A stretch of DNA of 64,000 nt, from assembly GCA_016721905.1 (NCBI GenBank), contig JADKHH010000003.1, positions 186,001 through 250,000 on the forward strand. The letters are read 5' to 3'. The notes beneath the pieces were generated by a model. That model worked only from the letters and a program-made list of their open reading frames with translations, did no database searches and was not told the origin of the DNA. The translations under genes and the position numbers were made by a program. The stretch is from Candidatus Opimibacter skivensis. GTDB taxonomy: Bacteria; Bacteroidota; Bacteroidia; Chitinophagales; Saprospiraceae. Below, one piece after another: positions 24,375-33,800 of the stretch; the first letter of the stretch is position 1, and each line of letters begins with the position of its first letter.

Positions 24375-25187
24375 TTATTTTTTTAACAGGATCCATACGT
24401 CCTGTGAAATGTAGGTGGCATGAACCCGTTTGCCCGGAATGTGTTCGACAATAGAAAATCCTGCAGCCATAAATACACTCCTGATAAATGCCGGAGGATG
24501 AAAGGTGCCAAATGTGCGATGCCCTTCTTTGGTTTTGTCGCGAAGAATAGGCTTTTGTGCTTGATAGGCTTCTACTTCAGAGACTGTAAGCTTTTCAAGA
24601 AAAGCATCTCCATGCGTAGTGAGCATCACGATGCCATTAGCTGCGGCCACCCGATATAATTCTTTACTCCATGCTGTTTGGTTTTCCTCGGAAAGATGGG
24701 TCAGGATTGAAATTCCATAGATAAGGTCGAATTGATTTTCAGGATAGGGGAGTGGAGGATTCAGTTGGTTAGTGGAAAAGGATATGCCTTTTATTTCAGA
24801 TGAACACCAGGCGATAGTTTGTGGATTGTAATCTGTTCCAAAGTATTCATTTGTTTTGCCCAAAAGAGCAGGCATGTGGCGAATGATGCGTGCGGGGCCG
24901 CACCCCCAGTCAAGTATTTTGATGTTTTCAAGCTGATGATGAGGCTTGAAAAGTGAGACAATCCACGCTGCGTCTTCGAGTCCTCCGAGATAATATTTAT
25001 TATAGTCGATTTGAAATGATTCATAGACCATGTATGGAGGTGGAAGGGCGATGCCGGGATGAGCTTGTTTGAACAGGTGATTTGCTTTCCTGTTTTTGAA
25101 GCGCATGAGATAGTAACGTGATTTGTCTGCCAGTTTTGACAGACCGAGGTTGCGGATGATGGAAAGTAATTCTGTTTTAAACATCAC
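24375..25187 (-). CDS. Class I SAM-dependent methyltransferase
   Basis: 270 residues. An N-terminal helical part (about 70 residues, basic, with FKNRKANHLFKQAHPG) precedes the SAM fold: motif I ILDWGCGPARIIRHM, YFGTDYNPQTIAWC (acidic loop), FDLIYGISILTHLSEENQTAW (motif IV, with HL in place of HV), and GIVMLTTHGD. The GISILTHL pattern is common in methyltransferases near glycosylation or lipid genes, but there is no such context here. Substrate unknown. Convergent with the nuclease gene and 51 nt downstream of aroC, possibly co-transcribed with it. Confidence 0.75.
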   Translation of the reverse strand: MMFKTELLSIIRNLGLSKLADKSRYYLMRFKNRKANHLFKQAHPGIALPPPYMVYESFQIDYNKYYLGGLEDAAWIVSLFKPHHQLENIKILDWGCGPARIIRHMPALLGKTNEYFGTDYNPQTIAWCSSEIKGISFSTNQLNPPLPYPENQFDLIYGISILTHLSEENQTAWSKELYRVAAANGIVMLTTHGDAFLEKLTVSEVEAYQAQKPILRDKTKEGHRTFGTFHPPAFIRSVFMAAGFSIVEHIPGKRVHATYISQDVWILLKK

Positions 25188-25238
25188 GATTTCATAAAGG
25201 CCAGGTTAGATAGAAAAGAAATAGTTCGGAAATGGAAT

Positions 25239-26315
25239 CTACTGATAGGCTTTCGAGAGGAGCCAGTGATCCACCAACACTAACGCTGCTAATGCCTCAA
25301 CGATGGGTACCGCACGCGGTAACACGCAGGGGTCATGCCTTCCTTTTCCTTTGATGATAACTGCATCACCTGCTGTGTCAACTGTATTTTGATTAGTCAT
25401 AAGTGTTGACACAGGCTTAAAAGCTACTTTGAAGTAGATCGGCATACCATTGCTGATACCACCTTGAATGCCTCCTGAATTATTTGTGGTGGTCTTCATG
25501 CCATCATCTGCGTTTGACCAAACATCATTGTGTTCACTTCCACGCATCTTAGAACCTTCAAACCCAGAACCATATTCAAATCCTTTGCAGGCATTAATAG
25601 ATAACATAGCATGACCAAGGTCCGCATGGAGTTTATGAAATACTGGTTCACCAAGACCAGCAGGACATCCCTCAATCACGCAAGTAACGGTCCCTCCAAT
25701 AGTATCACCTGAATCCCTGGTTTCTTCTATGAGCGTGAGCATCGAAATGGAAGTGGAAGGATCCGGGCACCTCACCGGATTCTGTTCTGCGAATTCCCAA
25801 TCAAATGCTGAAATCGGTATTTCAACCTGAATAGAACCAACACTTGAGACAGCAGCATTGATCTTTATACCTGCCTGATGCAATATCATCTTGGCAATGG
25901 CTCCAGCAGCCACCCAGTTTACAGTCTCCCGTGCGGATGAACGTCCACCACCGCGGTGATCCCGGGTGCCGTATTTCTGATGATATGTATAATCTGCGTG
26001 TGATGGTCTGAACGCTTGTTCAACCTGATCATAATCGGAAGGTCTCGAGTCTTCATTTGGAATGAGCATTAGAATAGGAGCACCGGTGCTTTTGCCTTCA
26101 TATACGCCGGATTGAATGGTGATTTTATCCCCTTCCTTTCGTTGCGTGGTAATCGATGACTGTCCGGGCCTCCTTCGGTCAAGCTCCTTCTGGATAAAAG
26201 AAGTATCTATCTCTATCCCCGCCGGACAACCATCAATGATGACCCCCATCCCTGCACCATGCGATTCTCCCGCTGTGGTGATCCTGAATATCCGTCCTAA
26301 ACTATTGGAAGCCAT
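25239..26315 (-). CDS. aroC: Chorismate synthase
   Basis: 358-residue FMN-dependent enzyme making chorismate from EPSP, the last shikimate step. All signatures are present: GRIFRITTAGESHGAGMGVI (N-terminal GESHG), DRRRPGQSSITTQRKEGD, DHRGGGRSSARETV and the C-terminal GRHDPCVLPRAVPIVEA. Length is normal. Chorismate feeds aromatic amino acids and, through futalosine, menaquinone (mqnB is 2.6 kb away). A near-consensus box, TATCTTTC on the minus strand, lies at 26339-26346. The intergenic region shared with divergent mutS2 contains octamer array O2. Confidence 0.97.
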   Translation of the reverse strand: MASNSLGRIFRITTAGESHGAGMGVIIDGCPAGIEIDTSFIQKELDRRRPGQSSITTQRKEGDKITIQSGVYEGKSTGAPILMLIPNEDSRPSDYDQVEQAFRPSHADYTYHQKYGTRDHRGGGRSSARETVNWVAAGAIAKMILHQAGIKINAAVSSVGSIQVEIPISAFDWEFAEQNPVRCPDPSTSISMLTLIEETRDSGDTIGGTVTCVIEGCPAGLGEPVFHKLHADLGHAMLSINACKGFEYGSGFEGSKMRGSEHNDVWSNADDGMKTTTNNSGGIQGGISNGMPIYFKVAFKPVSTLMTNQNTVDTAGDAVIIKGKGRHDPCVLPRAVPIVEALAALVLVDHWLLSKAYQ

Positions 26316-26375
26316 ACCTGTTATCTCTTTCCTGGCTCGAAAGATAGGGCATTTTGTGCAGGCAGTTAAAACACA

Positions 26376-26410
26376 ACCTCTTACTCTCTTACACTCTCAC
26401 TCTCTTACAA
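26376..26410 (+). repeat. Octanucleotide pyrimidine array O2
   Basis: Units ACCTCTT (7 nt), ACTCTCTT, ACACTCTC, ACTCTCTT, then ACAAGTCTC. It lies between divergent aroC and mutS2, so this copy is upstream of two starts rather than downstream of a stop. Confidence 0.7.
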
Positions 26411-26426
26411 GTCTCACAACAATTCA

Positions 26427-26434
26427 TAATTTTG
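26427..26434 (+). promoter_or_regulatory. -7 box TAATTTTG for mutS2
   Basis: Exact TAnnTTTG match with 7 nt between the box and the mutS2 ATG at 26442. Predicts a leaderless or nearly leaderless mRNA. Confidence 0.6.
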
Positions 26435-26441
26435 CGATCCC

Positions 26442-28823
26442 ATGTCCCAATTGGTTGAAATATCTTCTTCGGCTGAAGAGCAAATTGAGTTTCATAAGAT
26501 TCGTGAACTACTCGCCGGTTATGCCAGGGGAGCTTTTGGTCACGAGGCTTGCCTGAAACTCCATCCGATGTCAGATATCACGGATATCCAGTACCGATTG
26601 GATCAAGTCTATGAATATTCAGAGATTTCTGCACTTTCAGAGCGGCCACAATTAAGTGCCTATGAAGATGTAGCCGAGTCACTTGAACATCTCGCCATTG
26701 ATGGATACGTCTTGCCCCAGGAAGATATTCATGAAATCGGCAGGCAAATGGAACAAGTGAAGTTGATCCATCAGTTTTTTTCGAAACCAGATACCCGTCG
26801 CGATTACCCTGAAATTTTCCAATGGACGTTGTTGGCAGCAGATCCGGCAAACCTGATCAAACCAATCAGGGCGATCCTGGATGAAAAGGGCGAAGTCAGG
26901 CCAAATGCTTCACCTGAACTGCTTGCCATCTCAAGATCAATAGAAACTGAAGCATCACGATTAAACAGAGAGTTTGTCCGCCTTATCGCGCGATACAAGA
27001 GTGATGGATATCTGACCGATACAGTAGAGTCCGTGCGATCAGGGAGACGCGTATTATGCGTTCAGGCAGAGTATAAGCGGAAGATCAAAGGGATCATTCA
27101 TGACGAATCCACAACAGGTCGGACAGTGTTTTTAGAGCCTGAGCTCATCGTAGAGATTAACAATAACATCATTGAGCTGGAAGGCGAGTTCAAGAAAGAG
27201 GTCCTTCGGTTATTAAAGGAGTTGTGCCAAACATTACGTCCGCATAAGGATCATATTGATGATGTCACCAGGCTGATCCATCATTGGGATCTGATACAGA
27301 GCATTTCACTGCTGAGTATGAGTTACAGAGGCCAGCGACCAAAGCTTCAGGATACGGCGACATTGCATCTTATCCAGGCACGACATCCATTGTTGTATCT
27401 CAAGAATAAGACAAGACAGAAGGTAGTTATCCCATTTGATCTCATCCTCAATCCACCCAACAGGCTGCTGATCCTCAGTGGACCAAATGCAGGAGGAAAA
27501 TCGATCCTGATGAAGGCTACAGGTCTCATACAGGTCATGGCACAATGTGGTATGCTGATTCCGGCAGACGGAAGTACGGTCATCGGTGTGGTCAGGCGCA
27601 TCTGTGTGGATATTGGTGATCAGCAATCGATCGAAGAGGATTTGTCAACGTATAGTTCCCGGTTAAGGAATATGAAGGAAACACTGGATGCGGCAGATGA
27701 TTCAACGATGATCCTTGTTGACGAATTTGGTTCAGGTACTGATCCAAAAATAGGTGGAGCTATTGCAGAGGCCATTCTCGATGCACTTGTCAGGCGGAAT
27801 ACGTATGGGGTGCTAACCACACATTATCCAAACATCAAAATGTACGCGCACAATACCAAGGGAGTGGTCAATGGTGCTATGATGTTTGATAAAGAAAAAA
27901 TCCAACCCACCTATCAACTTAAAATTGGAAAACCCGGCAGTTCATTTGCATTTGAAATTGCTGAGCGGACAGGTCTGCCGGCCGATGTGATTGAATATGC
28001 CCGTAAAAAGGTCGGGACAAAGGCATTAGAGCTTGAAGATCTGATCCATGATCTCGATGATAAGACGCTACGATTGAGTACAGAGATCAGAAATCTGCAG
28101 GATAAGCAAAAAGATCTTGATCGCCTGGTAGCAAACTATGAACAGTTACGCCTCGATCTGGAGATCAAGCGCAAGAAGTTCAAAATTGATCAGAAGAAGG
28201 CCTCTCTCAATGAAGTGTCTCAGTACAGCCAGGAGATGAACCGTTTGCTCAAAGACCTGAAGAATGAAAAGAATGCAGAAAAGGCAAAAGAGCAGATCGA
28301 AAAAATAAAAGTAAAGCAAAGTCAGTTCAGCTCAGAGATCAAGGAACTTGCTGAAGAACTGGTGGAAGTCACCGATTTCAAGAGGGATTTCCTGGTTGGC
28401 GATCATGTCAAGCTGCGCTCCACCGGTCAGTTTGGTGTAGTGGACCGGATCACCAAAGACAGAGCTGTGGTTATCATAGGCCAATTGCAGATGACCATGC
28501 CATTGTCAGAGTTGGTGCCTGCTAATGCGCCAGTGGAAATCAAAAAACATTCGAGCCTGACAAAGGATATCGGTGACTATAGTCGCTTTGAAAACGAACT
28601 GGACATTCGAGGCATGCTTCCCGAAGAGGCCTCGCATTATCTCGAGCGCTTTATTGATGCAGCCTTCATGAGCAGCCAATACCAGATCCGCATTGTCCAC
28701 GGTAAGGGAACAGGGGTATTACGTCAACTCGTCGCCCGCAAGATGAAGAGCTATCCTTTCAAGGAAGTCACCCATCCTGAAAAGAACCAGGGTGGCGACG
28801 GCGTGACCATTGGTATTTTGTAA
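26442..28823 (+). CDS. mutS2: MutS2 (Smr-domain MutS homologue)
   Basis: 793 residues. It lacks the mismatch-recognition domain of MutS1. N-terminal core/lever (residues 1-330), an ABC-type ATPase with Walker A GPNAGGKS (347-354), DIGDQQSIEEDLSTYSSRL (signature), ILVDEFGSGTDP (Walker B) and LTTHYP (switch His), a long coiled coil (about 530-640), then a KOW-like segment and a C-terminal Smr nuclease domain with LDIRGMLPEEA and the HGKGTGVLR motif. MutS2 proteins act in recombination suppression and, in Firmicutes, in splitting collided ribosomes (RqcU); which applies here is not known. The frame is complete and the start is fixed by the adjacent promoter box. Confidence 0.96.
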   Translation: MSQLVEISSSAEEQIEFHKIRELLAGYARGAFGHEACLKLHPMSDITDIQYRLDQVYEYSEISALSERPQLSAYEDVAESLEHLAIDGYVLPQEDIHEIGRQMEQVKLIHQFFSKPDTRRDYPEIFQWTLLAADPANLIKPIRAILDEKGEVRPNASPELLAISRSIETEASRLNREFVRLIARYKSDGYLTDTVESVRSGRRVLCVQAEYKRKIKGIIHDESTTGRTVFLEPELIVEINNNIIELEGEFKKEVLRLLKELCQTLRPHKDHIDDVTRLIHHWDLIQSISLLSMSYRGQRPKLQDTATLHLIQARHPLLYLKNKTRQKVVIPFDLILNPPNRLLILSGPNAGGKSILMKATGLIQVMAQCGMLIPADGSTVIGVVRRICVDIGDQQSIEEDLSTYSSRLRNMKETLDAADDSTMILVDEFGSGTDPKIGGAIAEAILDALVRRNTYGVLTTHYPNIKMYAHNTKGVVNGAMMFDKEKIQPTYQLKIGKPGSSFAFEIAERTGLPADVIEYARKKVGTKALELEDLIHDLDDKTLRLSTEIRNLQDKQKDLDRLVANYEQLRLDLEIKRKKFKIDQKKASLNEVSQYSQEMNRLLKDLKNEKNAEKAKEQIEKIKVKQSQFSSEIKELAEELVEVTDFKRDFLVGDHVKLRSTGQFGVVDRITKDRAVVIIGQLQMTMPLSELVPANAPVEIKKHSSLTKDIGDYSRFENELDIRGMLPEEASHYLERFIDAAFMSSQYQIRIVHGKGTGVLRQLVARKMKSYPFKEVTHPEKNQGGDGVTIGIL

Positions 28824-28919
28824 TGCATTGATTAGCGACTAAATTCATGAAGAGACGCGTCTTAAGTTCACGCTCTTCTGCATTACTACATAATGGCTGG
28901 ATCTACGCTGCGCTTCGAC

Positions 28920-28962
28920 ACGCTTCTCACTCTCTTACTCTCTTACTCTCTTACTCTCTCAC
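28920..28962. repeat. Octanucleotide array O3 abutting a stop codon
   Basis: Units ACTCTCTT, ACTCTCTT, ACTCTCTT, ACTCTCTC from 28929, preceded by a degenerate ACGCTTCTC. The minus-strand gene ending at 28959 has its TGA stop inside the array edge, so in sense orientation the repeat begins at the stop codon. It lies in the convergent gap after mutS2; the rest of 28824-28919 holds no gene. Confidence 0.75.
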
Positions 28963-29255
28963 GCAAGCCAGTCAAGTCTTCCCTCATAGAGATAATAGAA
29001 TACCGCCCCTATAATCAATGGAGTGATGATAGACACAATCATGAGTCCATAATACCATCCGGGGATACGGCTGGGTTCGATCAGGTCAGCGATTCCGGCA
29101 ATGATCAGGATGACCAGGATCATGCCCGGAAAAATGAGGGTTAGATAGACCGCTACATATTCGTTCCAAAGCCATAGGCCGGAGTAGATCACAGCCTGCA
29201 GGAGGAGGATGATGGCAAGGTTGATATGGGTTTCCGATCTGTCGGCTTTCTTCAT
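28959..29255 (-). CDS. Small hypothetical membrane protein
   Basis: 98 residues from ATG 29255 (MKKADRSETH); an in-frame ATG at 29282 is possible but less likely. Three hydrophobic segments (INLAIILLLQAVIYSGLWLW, VYLTLIFPGMILVILIIAGI, YYGLMIVSIITPLIIGAVFYYL) joined by short loops, with a basic N-terminus. No family recognised. Divergent from the DUF6794 gene, with only 61 nt between the two starts. The stop coincides with octamer array O3. The membrane-protein composition and the Lys-rich start favour a real gene. Confidence 0.6.
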   Translation of the reverse strand: MKKADRSETHINLAIILLLQAVIYSGLWLWNEYVAVYLTLIFPGMILVILIIAGIADLIEPSRIPGWYYGLMIVSIITPLIIGAVFYYLYEGRLDWLA

Positions 29256-29316
29256 CAGGAGAGTAACTATTTGCGGGTACAATATATTGAACCCATTCGT
29301 GGTTTATCTTTCCGAT

Positions 29317-29829
29317 ATGAAAGCGTTTATTAAACTGAGCCTTTTGCTGGTGTCTCTGGGGATGGGAATCCCTGTTTTCGCTCAAACCCCCGAAGAATAC
29401 CAGGCGAATTATGCCAAGCGGATCACCCAGGAGATGATCAATGGGGTTTATATCCCTTCTGACCTGGATGATGCATTCAGTGAGCTGGTGCGTTTGTCAG
29501 ACCCCAAAGGGATTGCAGAATTTAAGGGGGCACCCGAGGATTCCATCAGACGCAAACTTCATTTTGGACTTGGTAGATGGATGCTGATCAACTGGGGTTT
29601 CGAAGAAGGCTCCCGGATGTCACATTACATGAAGGGGAGAGGGGTATCCCTGCCCGATGATATGGTCGAGGTCATCATCATCACCTGGCATCGCAACCTC
29701 AATGGCAGGCCTATCAAATTTGAAGACGAAGTGGCGATCATCGAAAAGCGCAAGGCTGATGAGAAAGCTAAAAGAGATGCCCAGAAACAGGTGATCATCC
29801 TGGAGAAAAAACCCCACAAGGAAAAGTGA
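29317..29829 (+). CDS. DUF6794-domain secreted protein
   Basis: 170 residues from ATG 29317 with signal peptide KAFIKLSLLLVSLGMGIPVFAQ. The middle matches the DUF6794 pattern: IPSDLDDAFSELVRLSD, LHFGLGRWMLINWGFEEGSRMSHYMKGRGVSLPDDMVEVIIITWHRNLNGRPI. The family is common in Bacteroidota and has no known function. The tail (about residues 145-170) is a Lys-rich helix. The last two codons and the TGA stop fall at the start of heptamer array H2. A near-consensus box TATCTTTC (29305-29312) lies 4 nt before the ATG. Confidence 0.75.
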   Translation: MKAFIKLSLLLVSLGMGIPVFAQTPEEYQANYAKRITQEMINGVYIPSDLDDAFSELVRLSDPKGIAEFKGAPEDSIRRKLHFGLGRWMLINWGFEEGSRMSHYMKGRGVSLPDDMVEVIIITWHRNLNGRPIKFEDEVAIIEKRKADEKAKRDAQKQVIILEKKPHKEK

Positions 29830-29870
29830 AAAATGAAGAGTGAAGAGTGAAAAGTGAAAAGTGAAAAATG
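29826..29870 (+). repeat. Heptanucleotide array H2 containing a stop codon
   Basis: Units GTGAAAA, ATGAAGA, GTGAAGA, GTGAAAA, GTGAAAA, GTGAAAA, then ATGG. The TGA of the DUF6794 gene (29827-29829) is in the first unit. The same heptamer family occurs in inverted orientation at 30042-30072, after the convergent YkuK gene. Between the two arrays (29871-30041) no gene is apparent. Confidence 0.8.
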
Positions 29871-30041
29871 GTAAAGACAATTTGTCATAGCTCCAGTTTA
29901 CCGGAAGGTGCTGAATCTTCATATAAAGATGATGCAAATCTATGTCTACAAGCACAACACCTCTCTCTTAGAAATCAAATCCTCATCTTGGCGGAGTTGA
30001 CAAGCAGACACTTTTTCATATTTAGAATCCGCTCATCACAA

Positions 30042-30072
30042 CATTTTTCACTCTTCGTTTTTCATTTTTCAC
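30042..30072 (-). repeat. Heptanucleotide array H3 directly after the YkuK stop
   Basis: On the minus strand, right after the TAA at 30073-30075: GTGAAAA, ATGAAAA, ACGAAGA, GTGAAAA, ATG. Same unit family as H2 but in opposite orientation, so in both cases the sense strand of the upstream gene carries the purine-rich strand. Confidence 0.78.
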
Positions 30073-30543
30073 TTAAACGACTTTGTCGGCGCAATACGAA
30101 CTTGCAAATGCATCCGGTTTGGCTTTAAATACAAAACCCATCCCGAGGATGTAGCCCATGGCCTCACGCAATGCTTCATTTGATTTGAAATGAGGATCCG
30201 TATTGATATCCGCATGAACTTCAAGTTCGATATCATATTCATCCAGCAGGTCACAAAGCTTGTAGGCGACATCAACTGACTTCCACACTTCGGTGATCAT
30301 ACGCTCCCGGAGGCTCATTGGTTTTTCTGACTTTTCATTGTGGATAAACATAAATCCTCCCTTCTTTTCCCTCAGGAAAACAATGACCGTGGCATATTCC
30401 GTGACGGTGCTGCGGACTTGTGAATCGGTGCCAATACACACCTTCAGCCGGTAGCCTTCAGCGATTTCACGCTCTACCGTGGAGCGAACAGCATCAAGGA
30501 TATTCTCTTCTATCCGTTCACCGTTAAATCTTCTCCAGCCCAT
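30073..30543 (-). CDS. YkuK-family RNase H-like protein
   Basis: 156 residues from ATG 30543 (MGWRRFNGERIEENI). It matches the YkuK/DUF458 RNase H-like family: VCIGTDSQVRSTVTEYATVIVFLRE supplies the first acidic strand (GTDSQ), SLRERMITEVWKSVDVAYKL the helix, and VHADINTDPHFKSNEALREAMGYILGMGF the closing block with conserved Asp residues. The biochemical role is unproven; in Bacillus the family is linked to sporulation loci. The frame is open to 30711, but that extension runs through heptamer array H4 and is not credible. The TAA stop is followed directly by array H3. Confidence 0.8.
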   Translation of the reverse strand: MGWRRFNGERIEENILDAVRSTVEREIAEGYRLKVCIGTDSQVRSTVTEYATVIVFLREKKGGFMFIHNEKSEKPMSLRERMITEVWKSVDVAYKLCDLLDEYDIELEVHADINTDPHFKSNEALREAMGYILGMGFVFKAKPDAFASSYCADKVV

Positions 30544-30871
30544 ATGAAAGATTTTTATTACTTGTGAAGTTAAGGAAATCAATACATAAGGTGTATGCGG
30601 GGGAGGGTAAAAGAATGGTAAAGGGCAAGGAGCAAGGAGCAGGGGGCAAGGAGCGATACCTGAGCGAAAACCTGGCTCCCAAGCCAGGGATTGAATTGCC
30701 ACGGCTTTCAAGCCGTGGACGCTCAGCGAAAGGGAAAAGTTAGCAGCGAGAAGTTAGCAGTGAAAAGTGACTGATCACCTGATGTGAGTAATGAAGATAC
30801 TCTGGTAGCTGGAAACTGGAAGCTTGCAAATTGCTGATAGCTGACGGCTGATAGCTGACAGCTGATAGCTA
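30544..30871. repeat. Intergenic repeat block with three heptamer arrays and two hairpins
   Basis: 328 nt between ykuK and smc, both on the minus strand. Array H4 30623-30657 (GGGCAAG, GAGCAAG, GAGCAGG, GGGCAAG, GAGCGAT). Hairpins at 30671-30688 (CCTGGCT / AGCCAGG) and 30699-30718 (CCACGGCTT / AAGCCGTGG); the second resembles 60368-60387. Array H5 30739-30773 (GTTAGCA, GCGAGAA, GTTAGCA, GTGAAAA, GTGACTG). Array H6 30806-30871 (TAGCTGG, AAACTGG, AAGCTTG, CAAATTG, CTGATAG, CTGACGG, CTGATAG, CTGACAG, CTGATAG), which abuts the smc stop at 30872-30874. No gene is apparent. Confidence 0.78.
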
Positions 30872-33800
30872 TTAATTCTGCAACGCTAACACATCCGTCT
30901 CATCAAACTCCCTGAAGTCTACCTGGCTCAATCCTGACACACCTTGCTCCTCCATATACACCCCGTAGATCGTATCTACAGCCGCCATGGTGGTCTTGTT
31001 GTGCGTCACGATGATAAACTGTGATTGGGCAGAGAACTTCTTGATGATCCTGTTAAACTTCTGGATATTGGCATCATCCAACGGTGCATCAACCTCATCA
31101 AACACGCAGAATGGCGCTGGCTTCATGAGATACAGGGCAAAGAGCAATGCGATAGCCGTGAGCGTTTTTTCACCACCCGAAAGCTGCGACAAGGACTTTG
31201 GACGCTTGCCTTTAGGTTTGGCAATGATATCGATTTCAGATTCGAGAGGATCATCAGGATTAAGCAGGATCAGATCGCACGTATCATCATCGGTAAACAA
31301 GCTGCGGAATACTTCAATGAAGTTTTCACGGACCTTGTCAAAGGATTCAAGGAACTGACCGGTGGCGGTTTCTTCAATCTCTGTTATGGTAGCTAACAGT
31401 GAGTCTTTAGCGCTGAGGATATCCTGGCGTTGTATATTGATGTTGTCAAACCTGATCTTGATTTCTTCGTGGGCCTCAATCGCCATCGGATTGATCTCCC
31501 CATAGTTTTCAAGTCTGTTGCGCAGACGTTGTACTTTGGCTTCAAGTTCATCCAGCGGCATCTCTTCATTGAGATGCTCAGCGGTGATATCTTCAAGCCG
31601 CACGCCAAACTCAACCTCCATCCGTTCTGAAATCGCGATCAGACGGAACTTGAGATTGTTATGCTGATCTTTTAGTTCATTGATCAGATACTGCAGGACG
31701 TTACGTTGTTTTTCAACAGTCTTTATTTTATCATCAGACAGGGAGATTTCATTTCGCTGCTGATAGTATCCTTGTTCAACTTCAGTCAGGTGGGCTTCTT
31801 TCGTTTTTTTCTCCTGGTATTGTTGCTGCAGCGAGGTGGTCATTTCCTCCGCCTTGAGCAACATGCTCTCCAGTTCATTTGATTCAGTCTCTATCTGCTG
31901 GGTATGCAGGTCTCTTGCCTGGCTGATCTGTTGATCCTGGTCTGTATGGTATTTCAATTCGCGGCCAAGGCTCTCCAGTTTATTGGCCATATGGATTTCC
32001 TGAAGCTTCAGTTCATTTGCCGCGCTGTCCGCTTCATTGAGCTGGCGCTGGATGGCCTGGTATTGTTCTTCGGATTGCTCCATGGACTGGGCATAGTCCT
32101 TGTATTTGGTCTTCTTTTCTTCCAGGTCGATGGAAGTGGATTGCACCCTTGATTCAATATCCCTTAAGGATTCAATATTTTTTTCTTTGCGACGATGACA
32201 GTCTTCAATGCGTTCAGAGACGTGATTGAGCCTTGAGTTCAATTCTGCCCAGGATTGCATCAGGTGCACGGCCTGAGTACGCAAAGCCTGCAATTGACCA
32301 CTGATGTCTACCGCCTGCAATGCAGTAAGCTGCGATTGTGTCTGTTGTACTTTAGTTTGCATCTGGTGCCATGACTGGCGCAGATCAATGATTTCCTGCT
32401 CGAGATGTTCTAGGTGTTTCTTGCGGCCCAGTTTCTTGCCTTCAAACAATCCAACACTTCCTCCTGTCAATTGCCCTGCACGACGTATCATCTGCGCCTG
32501 TTTGTCAATGATAGTTACACCATTGAGATCCAGGGAGTCTATATGCACATCTAACGGCGATCCATCACTTACATACACATTGTGGAGTAACTGGCGAACC
32601 AGGTTTTCATATCCGGCTTCGATTTCCAGGTTTTGTAGCAATGGAATTAAACCGGAATGACTTTCTGTAGTGAGGCTTCTGTCAAATTCGGACAGAATGA
32701 AAAAATTGGCCCTGCCTTTCTGGGCGAAGCTCAATAATTTAACTGCGCGTGAAGCTTCATCCCATGTCTTCACCACATAATAGTTAAGGTATGGCTCAAG
32801 GATTTGCTCCACGATGACCCTGTGCTGCTGATCGCAATAGATGACATCAGAAAGTAGGGGAGCAGTTACATTCCAGTCCTGGGCCTTGTTGAGGAACTTG
32901 ATCGATTCAGGGAAACCTTCCAGATTGGAAATCATATCCTTGAGAAGATCAGCTTCGTGTGACCTTGCATCAAGCGTGCGTTGTGTCTGGCGTAACTGGT
33001 CCAGCTCAGCAGTGAGGTTGATTTCAAGCTCACGGATGGTGCGCATGCGCTGTAACTCCTGTTCCTCCAATGCAGAGAGTTCAGTAGCAGCTTGTTCTTT
33101 GCGCGCTCCTTCTGTTTTTAACTGCTCATGAAGGGTAGCTGATTCCTCTTCAAACTTGTGTGTGTCATCTGCAAGAATTTTGTTTTCATTGCGGATGATG
33201 TCTGCATTGTTGAGGAGGACGGCAATATTTTTCTCTAAATCAAAAACTTCTTTTTCAAACTGTTGGTGGAGTTGGCTGACCGCTTCACGGTTTTCAACCA
33301 TCTCCTGGTATTGTTTGGATATGATATCCCTCTTGTCCTGAGCGTCTAGTAAGAGGAAGCGATGTGCTTCAAGCGCGACAGACTGTTCATCATGCTGGCT
33401 GCGCAGTGCTACGATTTCTTCATGTAGTTTAGAGAGTCGTTCGTTAGCTTTTGAAATCTGCAGCCCCAGGTTTTGTTTGTTTTGCCGGATGAAAGCTATT
33501 TTCTGCTCAGCCAGGTTTTTTTCGTTTTCTGTTGCCCGGATGCGTGCTACTAATTCATTCAGTTCTTTTTGAAAAGCACTCACTGACAGCTCATCACCTA
33601 GATGATTCTTCTTCAACTTTTCGAGATCAGCGTGCATAAGGCCGAGATCTGCTTCGAGGCGTCCGTATTGATCTGTTTCTTCCTGAATTCTCTTTTCGGA
33701 ATTGGCGAATTGCTCGCGGAGTTCAACATTATTTCTGGCACCGAGTGTAAGGCTTAATTCTTTATAATCCTTTTTAAGCTCGAAATACTTTGCTGTCCGC

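Noticed and set aside
30544..30711. N-terminal extension of the YkuK gene
   Set aside because: It consists of translated heptamer repeats and hairpins (Pro/Cys/Leu-rich); the family N-terminus begins at 30543.
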